Part shown: in pieces, positions 15,695-24,372 of the stretch | Layout of the letters: each line of letters starts with the position of its first letter | Numbering within the stretch: the first letter of the stretch is position 1 | NCBI GenBank assembly: GCA_035293565.1 | Contig: DATGMP010000092.1 | Span: 1-64,000, forward strand | DNA length: 64,000 nucleotides | Reading direction: 5' to 3' | Origin: DATGMP01 sp035293565 | GTDB taxonomy: Bacteria; Pseudomonadota; Alphaproteobacteria; BOG-932; Roseiterribacteraceae | Translations under genes and position numbers: made by a program | The notes under the pieces: model-generated | What the model saw: the letters and a program-made list of their open reading frames with translations, nothing else | Database searches by the model: none | What the model was told of the DNA's origin: nothing

Positions 15695-16627
15695 ATGGGT
15701 CTTTGGAGGAGATTGCTCGATGAGCTGCGCGCCTTTACCGCTTCCATGCAGCAGTCGGAAGAACATTTGCGGGCCCTGAGCCGCTCAGAGCACCATCTCT
15801 GGGCTGCCGCGGACCGCGCCTCTGCCATCGAACGTCAACTTGCCCATATTACTGCGATCGAAGCGCGACGAGAGATGGTGGCTATTATGGCGGACCCTCG
15901 CTTGGCCGATCCGCTGAGGCTGGAACGCTACGGATTCAAGGTCCACTCGCAGCATGACGAAGACGGCATTATCGCCGAGATTTTTCGGAGAGTTGGGGAG
16001 GAATCCAGAACTTTCGTAGAGTTCGGGGCGGGCGACGGTCATGAAAACTGCACCGGATTCCTTTTGCTGCAGGGATGGCGGGGACTCTGGATTGATGGCG
16101 ATGCACAGAACGTTGCCAACATACGACGGATGTGGGCGCATGAGATCGATAGCGATCGGTTGAAGGTAATGTGTGAGTTCATCACGGCCGATACGATCGA
16201 TGGTTTGATTCGTTCGTCCGGCATCGAGGGAGAGATCGATCTGCTCGTCGTCGATCTCGACGCGAACGACTATCATGTGCTGGAAAAGATCGAGGCGGTA
16301 TCGCCCCGCGTCATCTGTGCCGAGTACAACGCCAACTTTCCTCCTGAGGTCGCCTGGACAATGCGGCGCGACGACACGTACGTCTGGGATCGTGTCGACT
16401 ATCGCGTGGGCGCGTCGCTCAAGGCGCTTGAACTTTTGCTCGCTCGACGGGGCTACACGCTCGTTGGCTGCAGCGTTGCAGGCGTGAACGCCTTTTTTGT
16501 TCGGCGCGATCTGGTCCAAGGCAATTTCGCTGAGCCGTTCACTGCAGAGAACCACTATCATAATTGGCGCAGCTTTTATGGTAGCTCCGCCGCGTCTGAC
16601 ACCCTGTGGCGGGGCTGGCGCGTATAG
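15695..16627 (+). CDS. SAM-methyltransferase-fold protein, FkbM-like
   Basis: A 310-residue protein. The N-terminal ~70 residues are helical. A Rossmann-like core follows: TFVEFGAGDGHENCT resembles motif I, RGLWIDGDAQNVANI the second strand, and IDLLVVDLDANDYHVLEKI the acidic strand seen in FkbM-type enzymes. The C-terminus is aromatic-rich. The ATG at 15695 has GAGGGAG just before it; the frame extends to 15614, but that stretch is basic and unlike the family. It is divergent from the methyltransferase at 15580 and belongs with the surface-modification cluster. Catalytic activity is not proven by sequence. Confidence 0.72.
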   Translation: MGLWRRLLDELRAFTASMQQSEEHLRALSRSEHHLWAAADRASAIERQLAHITAIEARREMVAIMADPRLADPLRLERYGFKVHSQHDEDGIIAEIFRRVGEESRTFVEFGAGDGHENCTGFLLLQGWRGLWIDGDAQNVANIRRMWAHEIDSDRLKVMCEFITADTIDGLIRSSGIEGEIDLLVVDLDANDYHVLEKIEAVSPRVICAEYNANFPPEVAWTMRRDDTYVWDRVDYRVGASLKALELLLARRGYTLVGCSVAGVNAFFVRRDLVQGNFAEPFTAENHYHNWRSFYGSSAASDTLWRGWRV

Positions 16628-16652
16628 GCTGCCGGTCGTCCTCGTCCTGAGA

Positions 16653-17132
16653 TCAGCTGAGCCGCCCCGGCGACGAGACCTTCGGTTCTGCCGAGACCAT
16701 GATGCCCCAGAAATTTGCGGGGGCATCGTTGTGCACCTGCCAGGCGTGGTTGGTGTTGCGTTGAACGACGAGGTCGCCCGCGCGTAGGGTCACCTGGCCC
16801 TCATCCAGCAGGAGGGTCACCTCGCCGTCTATCATAAGGATGTAATCGACCGTGTTGGTGCGATGAAACCCGTTAGCGTCCACGCCGGGAATATCGCCCC
16901 GCTCCAAGAGCGGCTTCATCATCTTCCAGGGTTGCAAGGTCACCCGCAAGCACCGGCTTCCGCCGGCGGGCGGATCGATATCCGGAGCGCCGGAGGGGAG
17001 CAGCCTCGATGGTCCTCCGCCCAGCGGGTTCTTGTCCGTCGTTTCCCAAAGGGTCATCTCGTCGACGATCTCGTCCGAAACGACGTAGGATCTCCCGGCG
17101 GCATTGTTGCCCGTGACGACACGACGAGCCAT
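16653..17132 (-). CDS. Cupin-domain protein
   Basis: A 159-residue protein. The C-terminal two thirds is a single cupin barrel: HRTNTVDYILMIDGEVTLLL holds the first motif and LRAGDLVVQRNTNHAWQV the second, with His positions that could bind a metal. The start at 17132 has GGGGAGGA seven bases ahead; the frame runs on to 17246 but without cupin homology. Small cupins of this kind act as sugar or aromatic-acid binding proteins, isomerases or dioxygenases, and no substrate can be assigned. It is divergent from the flavin oxidase at 17212. Confidence 0.83.
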   Translation of the reverse strand: MARRVVTGNNAAGRSYVVSDEIVDEMTLWETTDKNPLGGGPSRLLPSGAPDIDPPAGGSRCLRVTLQPWKMMKPLLERGDIPGVDANGFHRTNTVDYILMIDGEVTLLLDEGQVTLRAGDLVVQRNTNHAWQVHNDAPANFWGIMVSAEPKVSSPGRLS

Positions 17133-17211
17133 GCTTGTCCTCCCCGGCTTCGATGTTTGTCGGCCTGTACAGCGGTAACATAGCCGCCCCGCCGCAAGAG
17201 GTGCACCTGGA

Positions 17212-18459
17212 TTGTCGCGCTCCGCTGATTTCGATGTCGTGATCATAGGTGCCGGCGCGGCCGGCCTCGGCGCCGCCCGACGGCTACGCGGCTCCCCGAT
17301 CGAGGTGCTGACGCTCGAAGCCCGCGACCGGTTGGGCGGGCGTGGCTATACGATCAGGCCGCGCGCCGACCTGCCGCTCGATCTCGGCTGCGGCTGGCTG
17401 CATTCCGCCGACCGCAATCCTTTCGTTCCGCTCGCGCGCGATCTCGGCTTCACGCTCGATCAGACCGCTCCCGGCTGGCAGCGCCCGTCCGATCTGTCCC
17501 GATCGGTTCAGCCCGAAAGGCAGGCCTTCGCAGAGGCGCTCGAGGCGCTGGAGGCGCAGCTGGAGCGCGCGGCGAAGGAGAATCGCGAGGGGCCGGCGAG
17601 CGCTTGCATCGATCCTTCCGACCCGTTCGCGCCGCTGTATGACGCTTTCAGCTCATTCTACAACGGCGCGGAATTCGACCGGGTCTCGGTGCTCGATTAC
17701 GCCGCGTACGAGGACAGCGGCGTCAATTGGCGGGCTCGGGAGGGCTATGGCGCGCTGATCGCGGCGCTGGGTGAGGGGTGCCGGATCCAGCTTCTATCGC
17801 CGGTCTCGGCGATCGACCGGTCCGGCTCGGCGCTGAAGCTGGAGACGCCCCATGGTACGATCACTGCCAAAGTGGCGATCGTCACGATTTCCACAGATCT
17901 CATCGCCGACGGGTTGCTCTTTCGGCCCGCCTTGCCAGACAAGGTCGAAGCCGCGGCCGGACTTCCGCTCGGCTTCGCCGACAAGCTGTTCCTGGCCTTG
18001 GAAAGACCGGAGGAGTTTCCGGAGAACACCGTGCTTTTCGGCCGCACCGATCGTGCCGCGACCGGCGGCTACAATTTTCGGCCGTTTGGCCGGCCTTATA
18101 TCGAAGCCTACTTTGGAGGCCGGAACGCCCGCGCGTTGGAAGAGGAGGGTGACGGCGCGTTTGCGGCCTTCGCGCTCGACGAGCTGGCGGGGCTGTTCGG
18201 TTCGGCCATGCGCAAACGCGCGACACCGATCGCCGCCAGCGCCTGGGCCAAGGATCCCTATGCGCGCGGCGCCTATTCGCACGCGCTCCCCGGCCATTCA
18301 CAGAACCGGGGCAGGCTCTCCGAACCAGTGGAGGACCGGCTGTTCTTCGCCGGCGAAGCGTGCTCCGCGCATGCCTTCTCGACCGCCCATGGCGCCTATC
18401 GCACTGGCGTCGCGGCCGCGGAGGCGGCGCTCGCCGCGCTGGGCGTGAAAGCAGACTAA
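17212..18459 (+). CDS. FAD-dependent amine oxidase family protein
   Basis: A 415-residue protein. The N-terminal dinucleotide-binding motif VVIIGAGAAGLGAARRL is followed by the EARDRLGGRGYT block of the flavin amine oxidases. The C-terminal DRLFFAGEACSAHAFSTAHG is the FAD-contacting end motif of the same family. The length is normal for bacterial monoamine-oxidase-like proteins. No signal peptide is evident. The start is a TTG at 17212; no ATG lies before the FAD motif. It stands alone on the plus strand before the DedA-rhodanese gene. Confidence 0.88.
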   Translation: MSRSADFDVVIIGAGAAGLGAARRLRGSPIEVLTLEARDRLGGRGYTIRPRADLPLDLGCGWLHSADRNPFVPLARDLGFTLDQTAPGWQRPSDLSRSVQPERQAFAEALEALEAQLERAAKENREGPASACIDPSDPFAPLYDAFSSFYNGAEFDRVSVLDYAAYEDSGVNWRAREGYGALIAALGEGCRIQLLSPVSAIDRSGSALKLETPHGTITAKVAIVTISTDLIADGLLFRPALPDKVEAAAGLPLGFADKLFLALERPEEFPENTVLFGRTDRAATGGYNFRPFGRPYIEAYFGGRNARALEEEGDGAFAAFALDELAGLFGSAMRKRATPIAASAWAKDPYARGAYSHALPGHSQNRGRLSEPVEDRLFFAGEACSAHAFSTAHGAYRTGVAAAEAALAALGVKAD

Positions 18460-18544
18460 AGGCGACTGGTCGGTTCCCCGTCGAGAGGGCTTGCTCTTCC
18501 GGTTTTGCGACCCAGCATTATTGTGCGGTTCGACGGATGGCACG

Positions 18545-19486
18545 ATGCAGCAGATCGGTAGCCTAATTGATCAATACGGCGTGTTTATCGTTTTCCTCCC
18601 GGTCCTGCTGGGGCAGGCGGGATTGCCGATTCCTGTCTTTCCCACGCTGATGATTGCGGCCGCCCTCGGCGCGGGCGGCGGCTTCCACGGTGCCGCCTAT
18701 GTCTTTCTGGCAGGCATGGTCGGTGGTCTCGCGGCCGATCTCGGTTGGTTCGCGGCCAGCCGCTGGTATGGGCGCAGGCTCCTCGGCTTCCTATGCAAGG
18801 TGTCCTTCTCGCCGGATTCCTGCGTTCGGCAGACCGAGACCTTCTATGCACGGCTCGGCGGCCTGTCGATTGCGCTCGCCAAATGGGTTCCGGGGCTCGG
18901 CATCGTGTCGATCGCGCTTGCCGGGATGACCGAGATGTCGACCGGGGCGTTCACGCTGATCGACACGATCGGGCAGGGGTTGTTCGTGGCCGCCGCGGTA
19001 CTGCTCGGGATTCTCTTCAAATCGGCAATTTTCAGCGTTATCGCGACGCTGACGGATCTGGGCGGGCTCGGTCTGGCCGTCGCGTTGGCTGCGCTCGCCC
19101 TCTATGCCAGCGCGCGCTGGTGGCAGCGCCAGGCTTTTATCCGCCAGCTCCGAATGGACCGGATCTCGGTGACCGAGCTCGCGGACATGATCGACCGCGG
19201 TGACACGCCCATCATCATCGATGTCCGGCCGCACAATGTGCGCGTCCGCGAGGGCATCATTCCCGGCGCGCTCTTCGCCCACCCGGCCGATCCCGAAATG
19301 TCGCTGCCCGGATTCCCGCGGGACGTGGAGATCATCGTCTATTGCTCTTGCCCGAACGAAGCGTCGGCCGCCGTTGCGGCCCAGCATTTGCGACGGGCCG
19401 GCTTTCGAAAGATCCGGCCGCTGCTGGGCGGTATCGATGCCTGGACCGAGGCCGGTCGGCAAATCGCCGTCGTGCAGGCCGCCTGA
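18545..19486 (+). CDS. DedA-family membrane protein fused to a rhodanese domain
   Basis: A 313-residue protein. Residues ~1-200 carry several hydrophobic segments typical of DedA/SNARE-associated proteins, including LPVLLGQAGLPIPVFPTL and ALAKWVPGLGIVSIALAG. Residues ~215-310 are a rhodanese domain with IIIDVRPHNVR at the start and the active-site loop VYCSCPNEASAA, which keeps the catalytic cysteine. DedA proteins are linked to undecaprenyl-phosphate or lipid flipping and membrane homeostasis; the rhodanese half faces the cytoplasm. The start at 18545 (MQQIGSL) fits the first hydrophobic helix; an upstream frame from 18491 adds 18 residues without homology. Confidence 0.85.
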   Translation: MQQIGSLIDQYGVFIVFLPVLLGQAGLPIPVFPTLMIAAALGAGGGFHGAAYVFLAGMVGGLAADLGWFAASRWYGRRLLGFLCKVSFSPDSCVRQTETFYARLGGLSIALAKWVPGLGIVSIALAGMTEMSTGAFTLIDTIGQGLFVAAAVLLGILFKSAIFSVIATLTDLGGLGLAVALAALALYASARWWQRQAFIRQLRMDRISVTELADMIDRGDTPIIIDVRPHNVRVREGIIPGALFAHPADPEMSLPGFPRDVEIIVYCSCPNEASAAVAAQHLRRAGFRKIRPLLGGIDAWTEAGRQIAVVQAA

Positions 19487-19493
19487 CGCGTCC

Positions 19494-20645
19494 CTAAAGC
19501 TTGCCCAGGATCACCGCGCTGCGGGCCGCCGAGACCAGCACGTGCTCGGCATCGGCGATCTGGTTGGCGGCGGTACCGCGGAGCTGACGGACGCCCTCGA
19601 TCAGATTGTTGACGCCGTGGATATAGCCTTCGCCGAGCAGACCGCCATGGGTGTTGACCGGCAGCGAGCCTTTGAGCCCGATATGGCCGTCGCGAAGGAA
19701 ATCCTTGGCCTCGCCCTTGCCGCAGAAGCCGTGTCCTTCCAACGCCATGAAGACGATCGGCGAAAAATTCTCGTAAAGCAGCGCAATGTCGATGTCCTTG
19801 GGACCGAGACCGCTCTGGTTCCAGAGCTGGGCACTGATCGCCGGCAGCTCGTCGAAGACCGTCAGATCTTCCCGATAATAGTTGAACATCTCCTGGCTGC
19901 TGTTGACATGTGACTGTGTCGCGGCCAGCACGCGAACACCGGGCTGGCGCAAATCCCGGGCGCGCTCTGCCGAGGTGACGACCAACGCCACGCCGCCATC
20001 GCTCTCCTGACAGCAATCGAGCAAACGCAGGACCGGCTCGACGATCCAGCGTGAATTCTGATGATCGGCGACGGTGATCGGCTTCTTGTAGTACCAGGCC
20101 CGCGGATTGGTCGCCGCGTGCTGTCGCGCGGTCACGACATAGAGCGCCAAATCTTCGTTGGTAACGCCATAGCGGGCCATGTAGGGCTGGTACCAGAGCG
20201 CGTAGATCTTGGCTGGCGTATCGAGCCCGAAGGAGAAATGGATGTCCTGCTCCGGCGGACCTCCCGCGTAGCCTCCGAAAGGTTGACCAAAGCGCTTGCC
20301 GGAGCGCTCGTTGAAAGCGCGATAGATCAGGACGGCATTCGCAGCGCCGGATGCAACGGCCGCCGCTGCCAGCTGGACCGTGGCGGAGGCGCCGCCCCCG
20401 CCGCCGGGCGTCCGCGCCGACCAGCGGAGCTCGCGAATCCCCAGATGGTGCATCACGTCGAGCTCATCGTTCGGATCGAGCTTGAAGGTGACGGTCCCGT
20501 CGATCTCGGCGGGCGACAGGCCGGCATCCTCGATCGCGGCCTTGCCGGCCTCCAGCGCGAGCTGCAGCTCGCTGCGGCCCGAATTCTTCGAGAATTCCGT
20601 CTGGCCGATGCCGACGATGGCAGTGTCGTTCAGCGGCAAGCTCAT
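19494..20645 (-). CDS. Thiolase-superfamily protein, lipid-transfer (SCP-x/Ltp) type
   Basis: A 383-residue protein. The start TAIVGIGQTEFSKNSGRSE and the end block with GHGFCGKGEA and SLPVNTHGGLLGEGY are typical of the nondecarboxylating thiolase-like lipid-transfer group. The usual N-terminal nucleophilic cysteine position is a GGGGGASA stretch, so this is not an ordinary acetyl-CoA acetyltransferase; the C-terminal Cys and His are kept. Related proteins (Ltp2) act as retro-aldolases on steroid side-chain CoA esters with a DUF35 partner. The gene lies one base after such a DUF35 gene, supporting a two-subunit enzyme. Substrate unknown. Confidence 0.87.
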   Translation of the reverse strand: MSLPLNDTAIVGIGQTEFSKNSGRSELQLALEAGKAAIEDAGLSPAEIDGTVTFKLDPNDELDVMHHLGIRELRWSARTPGGGGGASATVQLAAAAVASGAANAVLIYRAFNERSGKRFGQPFGGYAGGPPEQDIHFSFGLDTPAKIYALWYQPYMARYGVTNEDLALYVVTARQHAATNPRAWYYKKPITVADHQNSRWIVEPVLRLLDCCQESDGGVALVVTSAERARDLRQPGVRVLAATQSHVNSSQEMFNYYREDLTVFDELPAISAQLWNQSGLGPKDIDIALLYENFSPIVFMALEGHGFCGKGEAKDFLRDGHIGLKGSLPVNTHGGLLGEGYIHGVNNLIEGVRQLRGTAANQIADAEHVLVSAARSAVILGKL

Positions 20646-20646
20646 C

Positions 20647-21018
20647 TCAAGCCCTCCCGGCCGGGCGGAATTGAGGGAGCGTCGCTCCGTTCACGTCAGC
20701 GTAGAAGACCTCGACCGGCATGCCGAGCGCGATTTCGGTGTGATCGACTCCCTGGAGATTGGAGATCATCCGCACCCCTTCCTTCAGCTCGATCAGGGCG
20801 ACGATCCGTGGATTGTCGTCCGGTATCGTCGGGTGCTTGGAAATGATCCAAGCGCAAACGGTTCCGCGGCCTGTCGATTCCTGCGAGGTCGTGTTGAGGG
20901 ATTGGCAATGCGGGCACATCGCGCCGGGCGGCTGGCGCAACGCGCCGCAATCGGCGCATTTCTGGATCAGCAGCTTTCCCGCCTTCACGCCGTCCCAGAA
21001 GAAATCCTGATCGCGCAT
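20647..21018 (-). CDS. DUF35 zinc-ribbon/OB-fold protein, partner of the thiolase-like protein
   Basis: A 123-residue protein. An N-terminal rubredoxin-like zinc ribbon has CADCGALRQPPGAMCPHC, that is CxxC-x10-CxxC. A C-terminal OB-fold follows (IVALIELKEGVRMISNLQG). DUF35 proteins pair with thiolase-like lipid-transfer proteins or MaoC-like hydratases and bind the acyl-CoA substrate. The gene is immediately upstream of such a protein with a one-base gap, so the two are translated together. Confidence 0.9.
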   Translation of the reverse strand: MRDQDFFWDGVKAGKLLIQKCADCGALRQPPGAMCPHCQSLNTTSQESTGRGTVCAWIISKHPTIPDDNPRIVALIELKEGVRMISNLQGVDHTEIALGMPVEVFYADVNGATLPQFRPAGRA

Positions 21019-21034
21019 ATTTTCGTCTCGTAGG

Positions 21035-21062
21035 TTGAGCCGGAGCTTGACCTGCCTATCAT
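21035..21062 (+). promoter_or_regulatory. Candidate promoter or operator before the crotonase at 21132
   Basis: TTGAGC (21035-21040), a 16-bp gap and TATCAT (21057-21062) resemble a -35/-10 pair. The -10 part lies inside CTGCCTATCAT (21052-21062), an 11-mer also found at 32880-32890, so it may instead be a regulator site shared in the catabolic island. The gap lies between two divergent genes. Confidence 0.4.
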
Positions 21063-21131
21063 AGGGTCAGGGCCGAACGGTGGATGATTTTCTACCGGAC
21101 AAACGGATCAAAATAGGACAGGCGCCTCTTG

Positions 21132-22139
21132 ATGCCTCCTTGCACGCTCGAAAACCTGCGAGAGCTCGCGTCGACGGGCTTCAGCCGCGAGGATTTTTCG
21201 CCGCTGGGGTCCAATCGTACGATGGTCGTCGCGATGGGCGCGCTTGCGCAGCTGCGGCTGGCGCCGGACCGGGAGCGGATCGCCGATTGGCTGAAGAGCT
21301 TGCCATGTCCGGTCATCGCCGTCGGGCCGCACCCAAAGGACGCCGATCTGTTGGCGGCTTGCGATGCGGTCGCGAGTTCGGAGGTCGAGCTTTCGGCCAT
21401 GCGCGCCAATATCGACCGGGCGCCCTTCGCCGCGATGGTGCTCGTTCAAACTCTGCGCGCAACCGCGACCTTGCCGGTCATGGAGGCGCTGTTGGTCGAA
21501 TCCCTGGCCTACGGGACGCTTCAGGCGGGCCCCGAATATACCGCATGGCTTCGGTCGCGGAAAAAACCAAAGGTCCCTCAGGGGCGGGATTCCGGTCCGG
21601 CCGTTTGGGTCGAGCGAAGCGGCGACACGCTGGCGCTCAGGCTCAACCGCCCCGGCCGGCTCAACGCCATTTCGGTCGAGGTTCGCGATGCGCTCTGCGA
21701 TGGCTTGCAGCTGGCGATCTCGGACCCGGCCATCGCGGCGGTGTCCATGTCAGGCGAGGGGCGGTGCTTCAGCATCGGGGGCGATCTGGACGAGTTCGGC
21801 AGCGCGCCCGATCCGGCGAGCGCCCACGCCGTGCGGAGCGTGCGGCTTCCCGCATTCCTCTTAAGCCGGTGCGCCGATCGTGCGGAGTTCAGGCTGCACG
21901 GCGCTTGTATCGGCGCTGGCGTCGAGTTGCCTTCCTTCGCTCGGCGCGTTACCGCCGCCAGAGATGCGTTCTTCCAGCTGCCGGAGATCCGCTATGGCCT
22001 GATCCCCGGCGCCGGTGGCTGCGTCAGCATTCCGCGGCGCATCGGCCGGCATCGCACGGCCTATCTCGCGCTCTCGGCGCGCAAAATCGGCGCCGCGAAG
22101 GCCCTTCAATGGGGGCTGATCGACGCGCTGTCGGATTGA
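21132..22139 (+). CDS. Enoyl-CoA hydratase/isomerase family protein with an extra N-terminal region
   Basis: A 335-residue protein. Residues ~160-330 are a crotonase fold with RLNRPGRLNAISVEVRDAL near its start, GEGRCFSIGGDLDEFG as the oxyanion-hole region and ACIGAGVELPSFARRVTA as the second conserved block. The first ~150 residues do not look like crotonase and are of unknown fold. The usual catalytic glutamate pair is not obvious: ELPS and LPEIRYGL lie at those positions. ATG 21132 directly follows an in-frame TTG at 21129. It diverges from the DUF35-thiolase pair. Its 3' end overlaps the amidohydrolase gene by 34 bp, tail to tail. Confidence 0.82.
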   Translation: MPPCTLENLRELASTGFSREDFSPLGSNRTMVVAMGALAQLRLAPDRERIADWLKSLPCPVIAVGPHPKDADLLAACDAVASSEVELSAMRANIDRAPFAAMVLVQTLRATATLPVMEALLVESLAYGTLQAGPEYTAWLRSRKKPKVPQGRDSGPAVWVERSGDTLALRLNRPGRLNAISVEVRDALCDGLQLAISDPAIAAVSMSGEGRCFSIGGDLDEFGSAPDPASAHAVRSVRLPAFLLSRCADRAEFRLHGACIGAGVELPSFARRVTAARDAFFQLPEIRYGLIPGAGGCVSIPRRIGRHRTAYLALSARKIGAAKALQWGLIDALSD

Positions 22140-23524
22140 TCCGGCCAGACGATCCGGCCGCCTTTGATCACCTTCGTTACTTGCACATCCAAAAGATCGG
22201 TTCGGGCGCGCGACCAGGGACGATCGATCAGGCATAGATCGGCGGCGCTGCCGATGCGGATCTCCGACAGCGCGCCCGGGCTGTCGGGTGGTCCCGAAAA
22301 CAGCGCCAGAGCCGCTTCGGGACTCAGCGATTCATGTCCCCCGACAATCGCGCCGCTTGCGGTGGATCGCGTGACGGCGGCTTGCATCGCCGTCCACGGA
22401 TCGGCATTTCCGAACGGCGCGTCCGTTCCGGCCGCCAGCGGAATTCCCGCATCGCGGAAGCCGCGCAGCCGGTAGAGCCACGGTCGGTCGCTTTCATCCA
22501 CCTCTTTGAGATAGGCATCGCCGCGCTCGGCGATGAAGTTCGGCTGGGTGACGATGGTCACGCCCAGCTTCGCGATTATGGGAAGCACCTCCGGCGGCGC
22601 GACGGCCGCATGCTCGAGACGATCGCCTTTCATCGCGCCGGCTTCCTCCAGGGCGCCAAGGGCGAAGATCAGCTCCGCCAGGCTGGCGCAATGAAAGGCG
22701 ACAGGGCGGTTTGCAGCATGGCTGGCAGCAATTGCCGCGGCGATGTCAGCCAATGCCGGGAGCGCGGCCTCGCGAAGGTAGATCTTGGTCGGGCCGACGC
22801 GAATATGCGGAGCATCGCCGATATCGTTCAGTGCAGCCGAACCCATGACGAGCAGATCTTGCAGCAAGTCGCCGCGTGCTTGCGCTGTCCTCAGAAGCTC
22901 GAATTCCGCAACGCCGTTCGTCGGTGTGGTGTCGGTAACCTCTATAACGCCGCGGCTCAGTAGGAACCGGCTCGCTTCGCGAATCGGCGGCAGATGCTTG
23001 CCGAGCCGCTCGCGCAGCCATTCATCGCCATCATACAGACGGCCGGTGGGGTGTCCGTCGACATATTCGAGCGGGCTTTGCGTATCGCCGGTCGCGACGA
23101 GATTCAGCGCGTAGCTATTCAAGATCCAGAGGCGGCCGCTGCGATGTTGGATGCGTGCCGGCGTCGTTGGCAGGATCGTATCCAGCCAATGACGATCGAT
23201 CTCGCCCGCGACGGACGGATGATAGCCGATGCCGCGAATCCAGCTTCCCGGCCGTGCTCGCGCGCGACCCTGCAGCGCTTCGGCCAACGCCCTTTCGGCC
23301 GTCACTGCCGGCGGACCGCATTGGACCGATTCGCGCGACGCCGCGAAAGCCAGCAGATGAAAGTGATGATCGCGCAGTGCCGGGAGTAATGCGCATTTCC
23401 CCGCATCGAACACCGTATCGTCCGATGCCATCGGCTCGAGTTGGCCGATCGCCGTTACCTGTCCGTCCTGAACGCGCAAATCGGCAAGGCCGATCCCGTA
23501 GATCTCGGCGTCCCGAATCAGCAT
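22106..23524 (-). CDS. YtcJ-like metal-dependent amidohydrolase
   Basis: A 472-residue protein. An N-terminal composite beta domain precedes the TIM barrel, with metal ligands in LRDHHFHLLAF (His54, His56), VAFHCAS, EHAAVAP and the late Asp in LAAGTDAPFGNADPW. The C-terminus closes with ADLCLIDRPW and VIKGGRIVW, typical of the imidazolonepropionase/YtcJ branch. It probably hydrolyses an amide, lactam or similar ring or ester bond. The start overlaps the end of the interrupted CoA-transferase gene by seven bases. It is therefore the last gene of that operon, and the insertion upstream may reduce its expression. Confidence 0.87.
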   Translation of the reverse strand: MLIRDAEIYGIGLADLRVQDGQVTAIGQLEPMASDDTVFDAGKCALLPALRDHHFHLLAFAASRESVQCGPPAVTAERALAEALQGRARARPGSWIRGIGYHPSVAGEIDRHWLDTILPTTPARIQHRSGRLWILNSYALNLVATGDTQSPLEYVDGHPTGRLYDGDEWLRERLGKHLPPIREASRFLLSRGVIEVTDTTPTNGVAEFELLRTAQARGDLLQDLLVMGSAALNDIGDAPHIRVGPTKIYLREAALPALADIAAAIAASHAANRPVAFHCASLAELIFALGALEEAGAMKGDRLEHAAVAPPEVLPIIAKLGVTIVTQPNFIAERGDAYLKEVDESDRPWLYRLRGFRDAGIPLAAGTDAPFGNADPWTAMQAAVTRSTASGAIVGGHESLSPEAALALFSGPPDSPGALSEIRIGSAADLCLIDRPWSRARTDLLDVQVTKVIKGGRIVWPDQSDSASISPH

Positions 23525-24246
23525 GCGATGCCGAGCTCCGACAAGACTGCGTTCGTATCGGCTCCCAGCGAACGAGCGGCGGTCCTAGGCTCGCGCGCCC
23601 TTGGTAGATCAGCGGCGGCTCCGTGCGCAGACAAGACGGATTGCCATTCTGCTTCGCGCGCGGCGGCCGCTTCCCGCGAAGCTGGACGGTCGAGCGCCAT
23701 GCAGCTGGCGGTCACATCGCGCAGCGACAGCGAAATGAGTCCGCCCGAGCCGTCCTGCCAATGTGCCCACGCCGCGAACGCCGCGTGCAGCCCGGTCAGC
23801 GGATCGGCGATCGCATCGCCGCAGAACAGCGGCTCGCCGTCGCCGTCAATCAGAAACTCGCTTACGCCTGCTGAGGCACCGGCGTCGTCGCCGAACGCAA
23901 TCCGGTTCGCTTCTTCGCCTTCGCGGCCGTATCCGGTGATGCTGATCCAGGTGAGGGCATGTTCGGAAACGAGCTCTTCCGCCTGGACGCCAAGCTGCCG
24001 CAGAGCACGCGGGCGGCTCGCCTCGATCACGATATCGGCATGTGCGAGCAGGCTGCGCAGCTGCGCGCGTCCGCGGCCGTTGGACAGATCGAGCGCGACG
24101 CTCTGCTTGCCGCCATTGAGCAAATCGAAAAACCGGGCAGGGCCGAACCGCGCGCCGTCGGGCCGCGACATGCTCTCGACTTTGACGACGCGAGCGCCCA
24201 AGAGCCGCAGCAGATGGCCGCAAAGCGGACCCGCCCACAAAGAGGA
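23518..24246 (-). pseudogene. C-terminal half of a class III CoA-transferase gene interrupted by the IS110-type element
   Basis: This half carries the CaiB/BaiF core: SSLWAGPLCGHLLRLLGARV, then GKQSVALDLSNGRGRAQL and FGDDAGASAG with the expected catalytic aspartate. Homology starts abruptly at the IS boundary (24246), and the missing N-terminal half, ending RPLVIDLS, lies beyond the element at 25692-26327. Joining the two across one GGA restores an open frame (RPLVIDLS-SLWAG). A frame running on to 24273 would add residues from the IS end and a start there (MEHNRF), so a truncated protein could still be made. Ends at 23518, overlapping the amidohydrolase. Confidence 0.9.
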
Positions 24247-24252
24247 GGTGGC

Positions 24253-24259
24253 ATGAAAG
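24253..24259 (+). repeat. Left subterminal inverted repeat of the IS
   Basis: ATGAAAG, six bases inside the left boundary; its inverse is at 25684-25690. Confidence 0.6.
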
Positions 24260-24372
24260 CGGTTGTGCTCCAATGAGAGATCGGAGCGATGATCGCTTTA
24301 GAAGGTAGGGTGCACCCCGTGATGAGTGGGTTACCGTGGGCTGTCAGACACAACGGCCCCGGAGGTGCACCC

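Noticed and set aside
24289..24372. An N-terminal extension of the transposase
   Set aside because: The DEDD fold begins at the ATG at 24373, which has a good ribosome binding site; the upstream codons show no similarity to the family.
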